A DNA stretch of 64,000 nucleotides from Gigaspora margarita (lineage: Eukaryota; Glomeromycota; Glomeromycetes; Diversisporales; Gigasporaceae), in the NCBI GenBank assembly GCA_009809945.1, contig WTPW01000013.1, positions 64,406 through 128,405 on the forward strand, given 5' to 3'. Of this stretch, positions 46,764-59,030 are shown one piece after another. Under the pieces are notes generated by a model. It made no database searches, was not told the DNA's origin, and saw only the letters and a list, made by a program, of their open reading frames with translations. The position numbers and the translations under genes are program-made. Each line of letters opens with the position of its first letter. Positions within the stretch are counted from its first letter, which is position 1.

Positions 46764-48114
46764 CAGTCGACCCTCCCCAAACTGATCCTGTCAAAACTAG
46801 GGCTGTTAAGTGGTCCGACTCAAACCGATGGACCGCCGGTCCGTCCTAGGACCGGGCCGGTCCTGTCTTTTTTGGGACGGACCGAAAAGACCGTCGGTCC
46901 TAATAACAGTTATTATTAAATCATTGTTATAGATAAATTATAGATAAAATTGTAATCTGATTCTGCGATTTTTTGCAATATTTAACATATACACAAAAAA
47001 TAAAATATCTATAGTCGTGAGGAAACTTTTCATTGAGTTGACATAAAGTCATAGCGATAGGTTAAGCAAATAACTGGTCTAAATTTGGAAAACCTGAATT
47101 TCTTATTGTGTAAACAGGTGTAGGACTGTTAATCAGTTCGAATAAAACCGCCAGTCCTGCAGTCAGTCTTAGGACCGGGACATTCTAGTCTTTATAGAGA
47201 GGACCAAAAAGACTATTGGTACTAATATAGTTAATATTAAATTATTGTAACGAACATATATAGCCTAATTTTTTGACTTATTATTCGGATTATTAGCACT
47301 ATTACAAATATACAATATATGTAAAGTTGATTTTTAGAGACTTAGTCAACGATAATAAATNTCAAAGTTTTGAAAATTCTTATTTTTACTGGGATTTTCA
47401 TGTTGGTCAGTATCAAAAAGGTTAAGTGCAAGAGTATCAAAAACGTAAGATTTGCGTTTTCACGTGACGTAATATACAAATGTCACGTGATAATCGTTAC
47501 TTACAAAATCACGTGATCTTGTACGTGATTTGTATTAGGGTGTCCAGGATTATGCGATGCGATGAGGTAAATTATGCGGCCGAACTGAGGTTGATTATGC
47601 GATGGATGCGAAATAAATTTAAAATTATGCGATCAATTAGGTCGATTATGCGATTTTTATTATATGTAATTAATTCTTTTAGTTCTGTTTTTCGGATTTT
47701 TTCGGACGTTCACCAAAAATTTTGCTCCAACTATGCTCGTAATTTAAGTTCATTCATTTTCCACATCGGAACTTTTCGGGACCTACATTCTATCATCACT
47801 CTGTCACCTAAATTACAAATTTAAAGCTTGCCGGATGAAGTTAACATATTCCCAACAACCAATCAACTTTTATTCACGTGATTTATGCTTTTTTTTGCTT
47901 GTTTATGCGAAGCATATGCGATGCGAAAAATAGCAAATTATGCGCATAATATCGCATCGCATAATCCTGGACACCCTAATTTGTATACTAAATACTGAAA
48001 TATTATTGGCCAATCCATGTCGACCTTTCACGTGATAATTTTTAAATCCGATACCCTCCCAAATCCGATACAAAACCTGTCCACCATGCATACCGGTTTG
48101 GGGAGGGTCGACTG
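46764..48114. mobile_element. TA-flanked element, middle layer
   Basis: Ends CAGTCGACCCTCCCCAAAC and GTTTGGGGAGGGTCGACTG are perfectly complementary over 19 bases. They are flanked by TA on both sides, consistent with the Tc1/mariner/pogo group. Contains diverged direct copies of a TAGG-CTGTTAA-G...GGACCG block at about 46798 and 47119. No intact transposase. Confidence 0.8.
47536..47978. mobile_element. 443-bp hAT-type MITE, innermost layer
   Basis: Flanked by perfect octamers ATTTGTAT (47528-47535 and 47979-47986). Ends TAGGGTGTCCAGGATTATGC and GCATAATCCTGGACACCCTA are complementary, with inner GCGATGCGATG repeats. The open frames that cross it on both strands (47480-47824 and 47903-48091) mostly read the inverted repeats and are not taken as genes. 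Confidence 0.85.
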
Positions 48115-49066
48115 TATAATCGTTTTATATTAAATATTTAAATAAATAAATTTTTGATAAATATTCTCTTCGTTTAAGTGTATATGTAAAAAATATAAAG
48201 CTATGTTTATTATTGAAAAGAATAGGCTTAAAGTTTAAAAACATAATACGGCTTATAATTTTTAATAAGTTACAACGATGTGATTTCAGATAGTTATAGA
48301 GGCTTTGAAAAATAATAAGTTTAATAGTAACAAACACAACCGTTTATATTTTTTGTGTGCTTATCTAAAAATCGAGAATATTAAAAATTAGCAACAGTAT
48401 TAAATAAATATTATAGAATGACTTAGTACAAATGATAGGCTTATGTGTCTTATTGTTTTTTAATAACAAACACAGTATTATATTTTCTTATATATCTAAA
48501 AGCAAAGAATATTTATTAAAACATTGTAATAGCCCGTAAGTATAAAACCAATAATTATAAAATGGCTGAATACAAATAATAAGCATAAAGATTTTAATTA
48601 TCGGATGTACTCTATTTTTTATAATAGTTTTTAAATATATAAATATTCGTTACAAATAATTTAATTGGGAGTTTATTTTTTGTTCGTATCAATATGGCTA
48701 TTACAACAAGAGCTAAACGTCGTCAATTGAAAAACAACAAAATATTTCATTAATTGAAAATAATAAATTAAATGAAGATGATAGATTAAAAATAATTTGA
48801 TTTTAGAGTGGAGTTTTTTTTTAGCATTCGCTTTTTTCTCTAATTTATATTTTATTTATATAATTATTCTATTTATTACTTTTTTATACATTAAATAAAA
48901 AATTAAATTTATTTTATTTATAAATAACTTATAGCATTTAACAGTACAAAACAGATTAAAGCTCAGTATGACAAATCAAAAGATTCGATCATCGATTCTA
49001 AAACGATTTTAGGGATTCGATCATCGATTCTAATTTTTAGAATCGATTTACAGCCCTACTTACTAG

Positions 49067-49777
49067 GCAGTCATATCTTGATATAAATGAGAGTAAACCC
49101 CTCATTTTTTGTTGCTATTAGGTATGCGACGTCTCGTGGTGGACATGTGATAAAGAAAAGATAAAAAAAAAAATTTGCAGCCTACTGTACATATAAAAAA
49201 TTAACCAATCACGGCTTGTGTTACAAAGGACCGATGAGGACCGAAGGATCGGACCGTTACCATTATGTAATCGGTCCTGCTAAGGACCGGACCGGACCGG
49301 ACAGATGAATCCCTAAACTTGATAGATATCCGGGACAAAAAAAACTTCTGGTGGAAATGTCCGTGGCGTCTGTACTAGATTGTCCGCTGTGTCCCATAAC
49401 ATCATTAGTTTAAAGTAGAGGATGACGTAAGAGATAGTACAAAGTCCACAAGAATGTTACATAAAAGCTCATGATTACTGTATTGAAATATGATTATCTA
49501 ATATACAATTACAAGGGAAGCAATTGTTTCCTTGTCAATAGGATGTAGATGCTTCTGTAAATTTACTATTGTCAGACAACTTATTATCACATATCATACT
49601 TCATTCACATAATTTATTCTAAACTTATAAAATCATTAACAAATTTGTCGATTCGAGTTCCTGAATTTTTCTTTGCAAATAAAATTTATATACTAAATTA
49701 TTTTATTACATTAATTTATTAACTGTCTTAAGAAGAATAAATCAAGTAAATTATCTTTATTTCAGAAGTATGACTCA
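49067..49777. other. intergenic, 3' of the fucosyltransferase
   Basis: GGACCG repeats at 49228-49303 resemble the GGTCCG block inside the nested element near 46810-46905. Nothing else recognised. Confidence 0.45.
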
Positions 49778-51018
49778 CTACATTTCAACCCTTCCTTCTA
49801 TAACCCTCAATCTAGCAACCTCTTTACAAATATTGCATTCCATATTATACATGCTCATATACGCCTTCCTCTCAAATCCATCTGGCCAATTCGTCAAATT
49901 TCGCCATTGATGATACTCTAAATATGCTGTCCTGTTTTCAACCAAGTATTTTAAATGATTCGCAAGATCTTCTACATTTGGATAATCTTCAATAAAAATA
50001 GCCGATTTAGGATGCGGTAAGTATGAGCGAGTATTAGGTGCACCCCATACAATAGGCACTACTCCTAATTTAAACGGATCCCAAAGTTTTTCAGAAGAAT
50101 AATCTGGCTCTTGTGAATTTTCAATAGACAAATAAAAAGGATATTTTTCAATAATACAATCTTTTGCATTAAAATCTTCGTAATGGTCATTGGTATTTTT
50201 CTCTAAAGCTTCACAGTCAGGATGAATATTCCAATCAGTATTGCGTTGAACCACACCAAAAGATGCGACAGGAATGTGAGCTTGAAGTTTTGGAACCCAA
50301 TTTTCACGGAAATCAGTCCAGTGGGAAGCAATGAAGGAAACTATTGTTGAATTTTTATCGAGGTTTTCTACATTAAAAGGTTGTTTTTTCAGCCATATGT
50401 TAGGATCTGATCGAATGTAACTTGTATGCACTTCAGAACTTTCGTTATACGTTGATCGAAAATCAAATCCTTCTATATCACCACTGCACGACGGACAATT
50501 AATGTAAGGTTCTATTGAAAATTGTACAAACTTTTGTCCTTCCCACGATTTCTTCTCTGGTAATATGTGGTAATCTACGCACAATAATACATCAGCTGTC
50601 TTAAGCTCTTCGAGCGTTAAATTGCCTAAGTCAGTCACATTCCAAATACATGGTACATCACAATTCATTAAAGTTCCATCATGATTATATTTGAGGCGAA
50701 GTAAATCCGTTCGACCATACCATTGATCCGATATTCCTGATATTAAATATATTTTTACTATCTGATTTTTATTTAAATATTCCGTTAAATAATGCCTTTG
50801 TTTCCATTCTAAAAGATTTGTAGGCTTGATTTTTAGTTTTTATTTATCAGTTTTTCTGTGATATTTGATTCGAATATATGCATTATTTTTGTGTTTTCTG
50901 TGTTTGTGTTTTCTATGTTAATGTTCAAAGTTATTATAACGAAAGATAAGATTATAATAAAACCTATTGCCCATAATGTGTAAATAGGATATATTGTTGA
51001 TTTTGTAATGAATGACAT
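49778..51018 (-). CDS. alpha-1,3-fucosyltransferase-like protein (GT10), one apparent frameshift
   Basis: Likely a Golgi type II enzyme moving fucose from GDP-fucose to glycans. The N-terminal piece (50833-51018) has a short cytosolic tail and an anchor, TLWAIGFIIILSFVIITLNI, then a polar stem. The frame stops at 50833. The catalytic frame is open from about 50845 through the ATG at 50668 to 49778, so the in-phase start of the catalytic part is not 50668: upstream codons read SDQWYGRTDLLRLKYNHDG. The GT10 signature is clear: FYLSIENSQEPDYSSEKLWD, then FKLGVVPIVWGAPN, then PKSAIFIEDYPNVEDLANHL. Sequons and a C-terminal C-x-x-C (ECNIC) are present. The join lies in A-runs, so either an assembly error or a disabling indel explains it. 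I saw no GT donor for an intron between the pieces. Family call is firm; the acceptor glycan is unknown. Confidence 0.85.
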
Positions 51019-51453
51019 TATGTGTATTAAATAAATTAATTAGGGTATTTATATAATTATTACTTTCTAGTAAACGGCAACTTTATTAATTAGATACGTA
51101 AATAAACAGTGAGATTGATTTCAATAAATTACGTATTGCAAAGAAGGACTATTTATAATAGAATTAATAAATTTGCAGCCATGGTTTCTGTAACCTCATT
51201 TCATATAAAACCAATCAAAATTTAATATCAGGAGTAACGCAAATTCAAAATAAAATCGCTTTTTTTTGGCCAATAACTTCAAATTTGATTACTTTTTATT
51301 GTCGATCATATCATGTTAAAATGATTTGAATGAAACAATCACGATCATAATTTTACTGATATAACAAGAAAAGCGTCGAGAAAATGTAGTGAGTTATGCG
51401 AAATATAATTAATATAATTAATTTTATGCATCAAAATATTATGATTGAATTTA
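51019..51453. other. upstream of the fucosyltransferase; start of a duplicated segment
   Basis: Includes the presumed promoter. GAGTAACGCAAATTCAAAATAAAATCGC near 51231 and GTGAGTTATGCGAAAT near 51389 resemble the ends of the 21841 insertion. From about 51400 the sequence is paralogous to 55440-55510. Confidence 0.45.
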
Positions 51454-51461
51454 GTGTAGGT

Positions 51462-52580
51462 CAAACATGGCGACGAAACGAAACCTATCAGAAACTAGTT
51501 TCGGAACGGTTCTAATCCGAAACTAGTTTCGGATTTTTTTTAAAAACCGAAACTCCGAAACCTGAAACCCCGAAACTATGTCCGAAACCCAAACCTGTAA
51601 TCCGAAACTCAAAAATATAATATTGAAGCTTATAAATTTATTATAAAGTTGCTTATTTTTAATGAACACAAAATGTAAAATTATTTTTGAATAAATTATA
51701 ATATAATATAGATCTTTTTTTTTAATTGTGTTTTTGCCAATTTTTTTCACCGACTCGGTTTGTTCGGGGGTTTTTTTAAAGCTGGTCAACTTTATTTTTA
51801 ATATCATACCGTTATTACAACTGATTTCAAAATTCTAGGACGATAGAAAACATTGCCAATGATAATTGATAAGTATTTTATGTCTTTTGATACCAACAAT
51901 TTATTTAATTCTGCGGTAACTAATCAATTCTATCATTAGTAGATATGGACGTACTAATTACTTATTATTACTTGATATTGTACCCATTTTTTACGTAATA
52001 AGTAAAAAAAAAACTGATGCTTGCAAAAGCAACCTTGATTGTCAGAATATAAACTTCAGAATTATACTTTCATGTTGTACTTGTGAATCATAACAACAAA
52101 AAGGACTGCACGCATGCAATAAATTGTTGGATGCATTGAATTCTTTAAGGAGATACATAACATACATCAGTGCGATTAATGTATATTGAAGAGATACATC
52201 AGTGCATTTTATGTATAAATGAAAGAGATATATAATACATTAATGCAATCAATTTATATGGAAGTTGGGGTAGTTTTTGGTGTTCAGGTGAGGTTTCGGG
52301 TTTTGGGTGAGGTTTTGAGTTTCGGGTAAGGTTTCGAAGTTATAATCCGAAAGCCCGAAACTTCGGATTTGGCACAAAAGGGTTTCAGCACCAACTTTGG
52401 AGAGAATAAACAAATAAGTTATTGATGTTTTGGCAGCTTCGTGTTCCGGTTGAGGTTTCGGGTTTCGGTCGAAGTTTCGGGTTTCGGGCGAGGTTTCGAG
52501 TTTCGGATAGGGTTTCGGAAGCTATAATCCGAAACCCTAAACTTTCGGAATCGCCAAAAAAGGTTTCGGTGCCATCTTTG
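51462..52580. mobile_element. 1.1-kb hAT-type element with perfect 8-bp target duplication
   Basis: Flanked by GTGTAGGT (51454-51461 and 52581-52588). Ends CAAACATGGCGACGAAACG and, on the other strand, CAAAGATGGCACCGAAACC. Subterminal regions are rich in GGTTTCGGGTTTCGG-type repeats on one side and CCGAAACCCGAAAC on the other. The paralogous segment near 55500 reads GTGTAGGTAGTTCTATAG without the element, an empty site. No transposase recognised. Confidence 0.9.
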
Positions 52581-52588
52581 GTGTAGGT

Positions 52589-53730
52589 AGTTCTATAGCA
52601 AATTAGTGCAGGTTTATTTTAGTTGTTATTATTTATTATGCAAGATGTATCCCGTTTAAATTAAAATGTTTTCTCATGTTTGCTAAAGAATTATTTTATT
52701 CAAGCGTATTCATCAAAAGTTACAAAGTTCGGGCATTCTTAGATTAATTTTAAGACCCTTTATTTAAAGATTCTTAATTCATGAATATTTATTATTGTAA
52801 ATAACAAGTTTTATTTAATTGCTAACATCAAGTTTATTAATTGATATATTTAACAGTTAAAGTAATTTATTCAATTTATTTTACACGACATTCTTATTTA
52901 AGTTCATTATATTTGCGTGAAAGTAGACTGGTTTTGATAAGATCGGTAATTATTAATTCGCGTATTCTAACTGCTAAGCTATGTTTGTACTTATTTTTAC
53001 ACAGTGTTTCTCATTTGAGTTTGCTTTATACGTATAAATATATTATAAAGATTATTTATTTATCAACCAATATATTTAATAATTTGCTGTAGTGATACAA
53101 GCTGATGGAAAAATTATAGACCGGGCCAATCGATCAGATGACCTTTTTGCTAGAAAATTTTTCCGATCCGAATTAGCCGAATTAGTCGCATTAAATGTAT
53201 AAAGACAACTAGCCAGTATCTTCTATTTTCCTGTACCCACGGGTTTTATAGAAACCGTAAAATAATAAAATAATATTTTAAAATATAACATTAAATGTTT
53301 GATGCGGTCTGTGAATTAGTCGTCATGATGAAGATTTGTAATAAGACAAAAAACCATTCTTAGGTCTAATAAGTTTAAATTATAGTAGCTTCACTGTAGT
53401 ATTAATTACTTACGAGAGTTAACAAAGGTAGTACCTCGATCCTATTCTTTAATTAAAGCCCATTCAAATTGAATCTGAATACTACTTTGTATATAACGAC
53501 TCTGGATTCAATTATTCAATCCGTACTCTATATGAATCGTTAGTACGATGGGTGGCACGAAGTGCCACCCATGTTGCTCAGTACATTTGGTCAGTGTTGG
53601 CAATTTTTTGCGGCCAATTTTTTTAGCAATTGGTTGACAAACGGCCAACGGTCAATTGCCTAATATTTATATTTCGGTCAAAAATTTCTAACTTACACAA
53701 TATTAAAAAAGACTATACTGTATTAGATTG
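52589..53730. other. intergenic; duplicated segment and hairpin
   Basis: 52589-52790 is paralogous to 55820-55960 (CATGTTTGC-AAAGAATT, TTATTCATCAAAAGT, TTTTAAGACC). ATGGGTGGCACGAAGTGCCACCCAT (53548-53572) is a perfect stem of 11 bp with a small loop. CAGTGTTGGCAATT near 53594 looks like an isolated hAT-MITE end. No gene recognised. Confidence 0.5.
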
Positions 53731-53731
53731 C

Positions 53732-54871
53732 TTGTTACGGTTTTTTTCTAAGGTATTAATAATTAATAAATAAGAAAAAATTTTATCTTTATTTTAACAA
53801 ATAAATGGTATTTGANGCTTATTAATATAAATATTAACGTTAATACGGATAAAGTAGATAAAACATGTAATTTTTATATCATAAAAAGACATAAGCCATT
53901 CGTGTCAGTGAAGTTTTAAATACACTGCCGCCGTGTTCGGGAATCGATCTTTTTAAGAAAATCGGCGCGGATCTGCTAATCTGAAGTCGAGACCTACTAG
54001 AATGTGTAACAAGAAATTTCATCAAAAAAAGTATAAATAAAACGTAAGTTTGNAAGGTGGATGGGTGGGCAGTNCTCTAGTANTGGTTTACGAATTCGAA
54101 ATAGNAAATTTAAATAGAGTAAAGAGTATACAGTAATGTATAGTATAGAGTATATAAAAACGTAAAGATTTTTTTAGGCTAATTTGGCATGATCTGATTC
54201 CTAAAGGAGAGTATACAAGGCAAAGACAGGTTGATTTTTGATTAAGTAATTTCACGGTAACCAAGGAAAAATTTTATTTATTTTAATTAAAATAATATAA
54301 NTTGTTACGGTTTTTTTCTAAGGTATTAATAATTAATAAATAAGAAAAAATTTTATCTTTATTTTAACAAATAAATGGTATTTGAGGCTTATTAATATAA
54401 ATATTAACGTTAATACGGATAAAGTAGATAAAACATGTAATTTTTATATCATAAAAAGACATAAGCCATTCGTGTCAGTGAAGTTTTAAATACACTGCCG
54501 CCGTGTTCGGGAATCGATCTTTTTAAGAAAATCGGCGCGGATCTGCTAATCTGAAGTCGAGACCTACTAGAATGTGTAACAAGAAATTTCATCAAAAAAA
54601 GTATAAATAAAACGTAAGTTTGCAAGGTGGATGGGTGGGCAGTACTCTAGTAATGGTTTACGAATTCGAAATAGTAAATTTAAATAGAGTAAAGAGTATA
54701 CAGTAATGTATAGTATAGAGTATATAAAAACGTAAAGATTTTTTTAGGCTAATTTGGCATGATCTGATTCCTAAAGGAGAGTATACAAGGCAAAGACAGG
54801 TTGATTTTTGATTAAGTAATTTCACGGTAACCAAGGAAAAATTTTATTTATTTTAATTAAAATAATATAAA
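53732..54871. repeat. 570-bp tandem duplication, two nearly identical copies
   Basis: Copy 1 runs from TTGTTACGGTTTTTTTC at 53732 and copy 2 from the same sequence at 54302. They match base for base apart from N positions in copy 1 (about 53816, 54053, 54074, 54083, 54105 and the junction at 54301). Either a very recent duplication or an assembly artefact from unmerged haplotypes; the Ns favour caution. Confidence 0.9.
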
Positions 54872-55561
54872 AAAAAAAAATCCAAAAAAAGGAAAAAACC
54901 AAATATGGAAACAACCATCGTACAGGAAAAGAGTACAGAAGTACCGAATTAGAACAAAACCATGCAAACAAACTATATTCTACGTTAAAAAAAATAAAAT
55001 AAGTTCATTAGTTTTATTCATTTGGCCTTTTATATTTTTGTTTACCATATTATCATCTAAATTAGTAATAAATAATTCGAATTAGAAAATCCTGACTCGA
55101 ATAAACTGCTTACTCGAGTTAAGTCAAATAAACTCGAGTCAAAGTCTAAGCACTTCATGATATAATTATTAGAAAAGGATTCTTCCTCGATAGGTTTAGT
55201 GCTTACAATTTTTTTAAAAAATTACACCAACCCAATAAAGTATAGTGCTGTAGGAATTCTAGTTATAATGATTTTACGCCATTTCTGGGTCTATACTATG
55301 TATAAAAAGATGTCGTATACGTATCTCTCGAACTTACATAAAACGATCACAATTTTATTTTTTTTTTCTGTAGTGCTAATGTGAACAACAATCTTATTGT
55401 CAAGGATCAAAAAAATTTTACACAGTAATTTATGCGATAACCACAATAAACACTAAAACGCATCATATAAAACAACAAAATATTAGGATAGAATTCAGTG
55501 TAGGTAGTTCTATAGAAATTAGTGAAGTTTTTTTTTTTGTTTTTTTTTTTAGTTGTTTTAA
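54872..55561. other. intergenic
   Basis: No gene recognised. The right part (from about 55440) is the empty-site paralogue of the hAT insertion at 51462. Confidence 0.45.
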
Positions 55562-55813
55562 GGCCGTTTGAATTTATAATTTCGTTTAACGTTACTTTAC
55601 GAAGCTTTAGCGTGGTGGGAGAGGGGGATCAATTTAAACAAACATGTTAAAATTGCAAAAATAATCACATTATCATTTGTTGACTTATAAACACGTGACT
55701 TATTGGAATCCTAAGATGTAATGAACGTTTTGATTAGTCTTTAATTCTAGGAGATAGCTCTTGGAGCCAGAGGGAGGGGGGGACGTTAAACGAAATTGTA
55801 ACTACAAACGGCC
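55562..55813. mobile_element. 252-bp PIF/Harbinger-type MITE
   Basis: Ends GGCCGTTTG and CAAACGGCC, flanked by TAA on both sides (55559-55561 and 55814-55816), the 3-bp TTA/TAA target duplication of Harbinger elements. Subterminal TTTCGTTTAACGT and ACGTTAAACGAAA also pair. The paralogue at about 52630 lacks it. Confidence 0.85.
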
Positions 55814-55816
55814 TAA

Positions 55817-57726
55817 CTATTATGATAGATGTATTCATGTAAATTAAAATTTTTCTCATGTTTGCAAAAGAATTTTTTTAATTTAAGCTTATTCATCAAA
55901 AGTAACAAGTTCAAACATTTTTAGATGAATTTTAAGACCTTTTATTTAAAATTTCTTTGTGTTTATTATTTTTTTTAATTTTCATAATTTCATCATACCA
56001 CCAGTAATAACTTTGCTGGATTAGCTAACTATTAATTAGATTTAAGGATGTAAAATTACGCAACTTATGTAATTTTCGTAAGATTTGGTAAATTGAGATG
56101 CATGTACAGTAATTGTAATTTTGAACACATGAAATTCGGTTTCAGAGATCAAATTTTCGGTGATTTAGGAGTAACAATTCGAATCATGCATTAAAATCAA
56201 AATGATGCTAAAATTTAGTTGTTAGTTTGCATTAGAATTAACTGTCATAATTTTCTGTTATTAAAAATTTTGTTACAAGACTTACTTGCTATTGTAATGA
56301 ATTAATATTCGTTACTTCTATTAATGATTTACTGTAAAAATTTTGTTATAATAGCAGTTTGACACGTAAGTGTCGAGGTAACTTTTGTCTCAAATCTTCT
56401 GCTACCGTGAATATGAGGTAATTTTGGCTGTTAATTCGATCAATGATGAAAGTTTTATACATGTGATCGGTATTGTTAGTTATTAAACCAAGAGTACTAA
56501 TGACCCGTCAGGACGACAGCCTAACTGTTAAATGCATAATGGAACGAATGCAAAAAAATGAAATAAAATAAAAATAAATCAACAAATAAAATTGCGAAAT
56601 TGCTGCGAAGGTTGTTAAGGTTGTTCGATAGCAGAAGGAACAATACCAGTATTTGTTCTTCGTAGTTATGCACCATACCAAAAATAAGACAAAACAAAAA
56701 AAATTTTGCTATAGTGGTATGTATTATTTGCCGTAAAATTTTGTTACAAAACTTATTAGCTATTGCAGTATGGTCTTGAGTTAATTTGTATTAGAGTTAA
56801 CAGTTGTGGTTTCTATCACAATTTACTGTAAAAAATTTTACTGTAAAAAAATTTCAGTACGGTACTTGATGTCATGAACTCAATATCAGATATTTGGTTG
56901 ATTCACGTAAAAAAATATTGTTACAAATCAAACTCAATAGTTAAGGTTGATTTTAATTGTGATGACATTCTTGATCATAACTTGCCCATCAATATATACC
57001 AGTACCAGTATACCAGTACGATCACGTTTCTTGTGAAACATGAAATGTGTATAGGGATGGTTGGAATCGACTTTATGTGTGTCGCTTATGGTGATTTCTT
57101 CAGAATCCTTATACGGTAAAAGTTATGATTATCGTTTATCCGTTATTGGAAAGAAGTTAAATTTTTAATTTCAAATGGTGTAATTGGATTAGATATGTCA
57201 TTATGATGAAATGGTTACGTCATTTCTGTTGATTGTTATATGTGCGTATGTAGCGTACGAAGGAAAATTAAACTTACAATCGATAAATCTTAAATATTAA
57301 AATATTATGATTTACGCATCGCTTTAATTATAGGTGATGATTTTCGTTATTTGACTGATGGGCTCAATGATATTACAAATTGAATTTGTTTTATCTTCTT
57401 TTCCTTTTTTTTTTACGATAAGTAACAATTGTGCTGATATGATCATGTGCATGTGTAACTTGAGTGTAAATGAGTTCAACTTTTCTGGAAGTCTTATGCG
57501 AGAGAGCCTTATGGTGAGAATTGTGATTTCCGTTTGTCTGCTTTAAAGGGTTAAGACCCTTTGATTAGGTATATAGTATTAACGACGGTATTGATTCATA
57601 TATGCATAACAAATATTTCAATTAATGTGAAATTTACAAACGATTATAGCCATTATCGTGATTTAATTACGAACGAATTCTGCTTTATTGAAACATGAAA
57701 CTGTATTATGTGTTAATTATGTAACC
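55817..57726. other. intergenic
   Basis: Nothing recognised beyond the duplicated segment at 55817-55960. Frames at 56874-57119 and 57358-57546 show no domain. TACCAGTACCAGTATACCAGTACG at 56997-57020 is a small local repeat. Confidence 0.4.
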
Positions 57727-57930
57727 AAATGCATTTCGTATCATAATAGCAATGTATATCACGTGCTAATCGGCCATCTTTTATTGGTTAGTGTCCAAAT
57801 TTAGAGTATGCTTAATTGCATCATTGTTTACATCATTTGTTTACACATATATAAAGCCTTCTACGTTCTACTTTTCTAATTTAGGCCGTTTTTTTCTGCC
57901 GCACTACGAAAAAACACCTCCGTGCGAAAT

Positions 57931-58848
57931 ATGACTACAGAAAATCTCCCACAAACAAATAATCAAAATAACGACAATATCCAAGGAACCTTGAATGATA
58001 CGAATGATAAAAACAATGCAAACAATACAAATAATGCAAGTACAAACATCAACATCGAAGAAGGTCAGGGGTATGACTCAGATGAGAGTTCCCACGCACC
58101 TTTCAATAATAATGACTTGGAGGAGTCGTTCGATGAAGACCCCCATAATTATTGGATACCTACGGGCATTATGGCAGAACTCACCACGAATATATATAAA
58201 GGAAATTCCTTGTTGCAACAGGAACGTCAAGCGTTGTTACAATCATATCCATGAAACAAAAACATTAAATTCAACCCACTTCCCATGGATAAACAAATTA
58301 TCAGTCGTATGTCAAAACAAGCACGCAACACAGACAAGGTATTGTCAAAACTTGCATACAAATTTTCATCGTCGGTACGTCCGTTGGATTTGGCGATTAA
58401 ACATGTGTACGAAATCAAGCCTACAGATGAGGACCAGGATGGTTTGGCTTCATGGAAATATTTGGAAGAAGCCCTGTTATCTACTAGGTTACTTACCTTG
58501 GATGCTTTATCAGCACTTAATGTGCACATAGAGATGAAGCGCTTAAATCGTTTATGCCCAGTCATCAACCAACACCGGAAACAGAATCCGTGTTTGGAGG
58601 AGAATTACAGGAGATTATGGAGAAAGGGAATAGAGAAGCAAAATTTTTTAATGATGCGTTATACCAGCGAAGGCGGCAAGAGAACCTTGAACGTAAACCT
58701 ACAAGACTGTACTATAGTAGTAACGTGCGGGGTACAAAATATAATAGATTTCAAACCCCACGATACAGAAATTTTTTGAGCTACAGACAGGGAAACGGGT
58801 ACAGGGGTGGTCCACAGACGGACCGCCCGAATCAACAACAAACACACT
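57931..58848 (+). pseudogene. DIRS gag-like ORF1, broken
   Basis: From the ATG at 57931 an Asn/Thr/Asp-rich N-terminus leads to QGYDSDESSHAPFNNNDLEE. An in-frame TGA at 58252 interrupts it; the same frame resumes (MDKQIISRMSKQARNTDKVL from 58285). Near 58560 the coding sense moves to another frame (FGGELQEIMEKGNREAKFFN, then an Arg/Gly/Gln-rich tail to 58848). At least one stop and one frameshift separate it from an intact gag. Confidence 0.75.
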
Positions 58849-58849
58849 A

Positions 58850-59030
58850 AGCTCAAAGAATACGGTGGGAGAAAGGTTAAAAGAAGCACTCCATACATGG
58901 CGGCACTACCTTCCACAACATTGGGCTACGACAATAATCAAAAAGGGATATTACCCTGTTTGGGAACGTTGAGAAGGTGTAAACCGGTCGTGGTTGGGTC
59001 AAACTATACACCTAACTAAGCAAACTAACT
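58850..59030 (+). pseudogene. start of the DIRS pol ORF
   Basis: In one frame the sequence reads AERLKEALHTWRHYLPQHWA followed by IIKKGYYPVW. This resembles the region of DIRS pol just before the reverse transcriptase, where a W-x(n)-I-x-x-G-Y pattern is usual. It is cut off by the insertion that follows. Confidence 0.55.

Larger units (their letters stand above)
46616..49058. mobile_element. 2.4-kb hAT-type element, outer layer of a three-deep nest
   Basis: Flanked by perfect octamers CTTACTAG (46608-46615 and 49059-49066). Ends are TAGGGCTGTAAATCGATTCT and AGAATCGATTTACAGCCCTA. Both flanks of the inner insertion carry repeated AATCGATTCTAA-type sequence. No transposase seen, so it is non-autonomous apart from its cargo. 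Confidence 0.85.

Noticed and set aside
47480..48091. Open frames of 114 and 62 codons on opposite strands.
   Set aside because: They cross the inverted ends of the 443-bp hAT MITE and its flanks and have no protein-like features.
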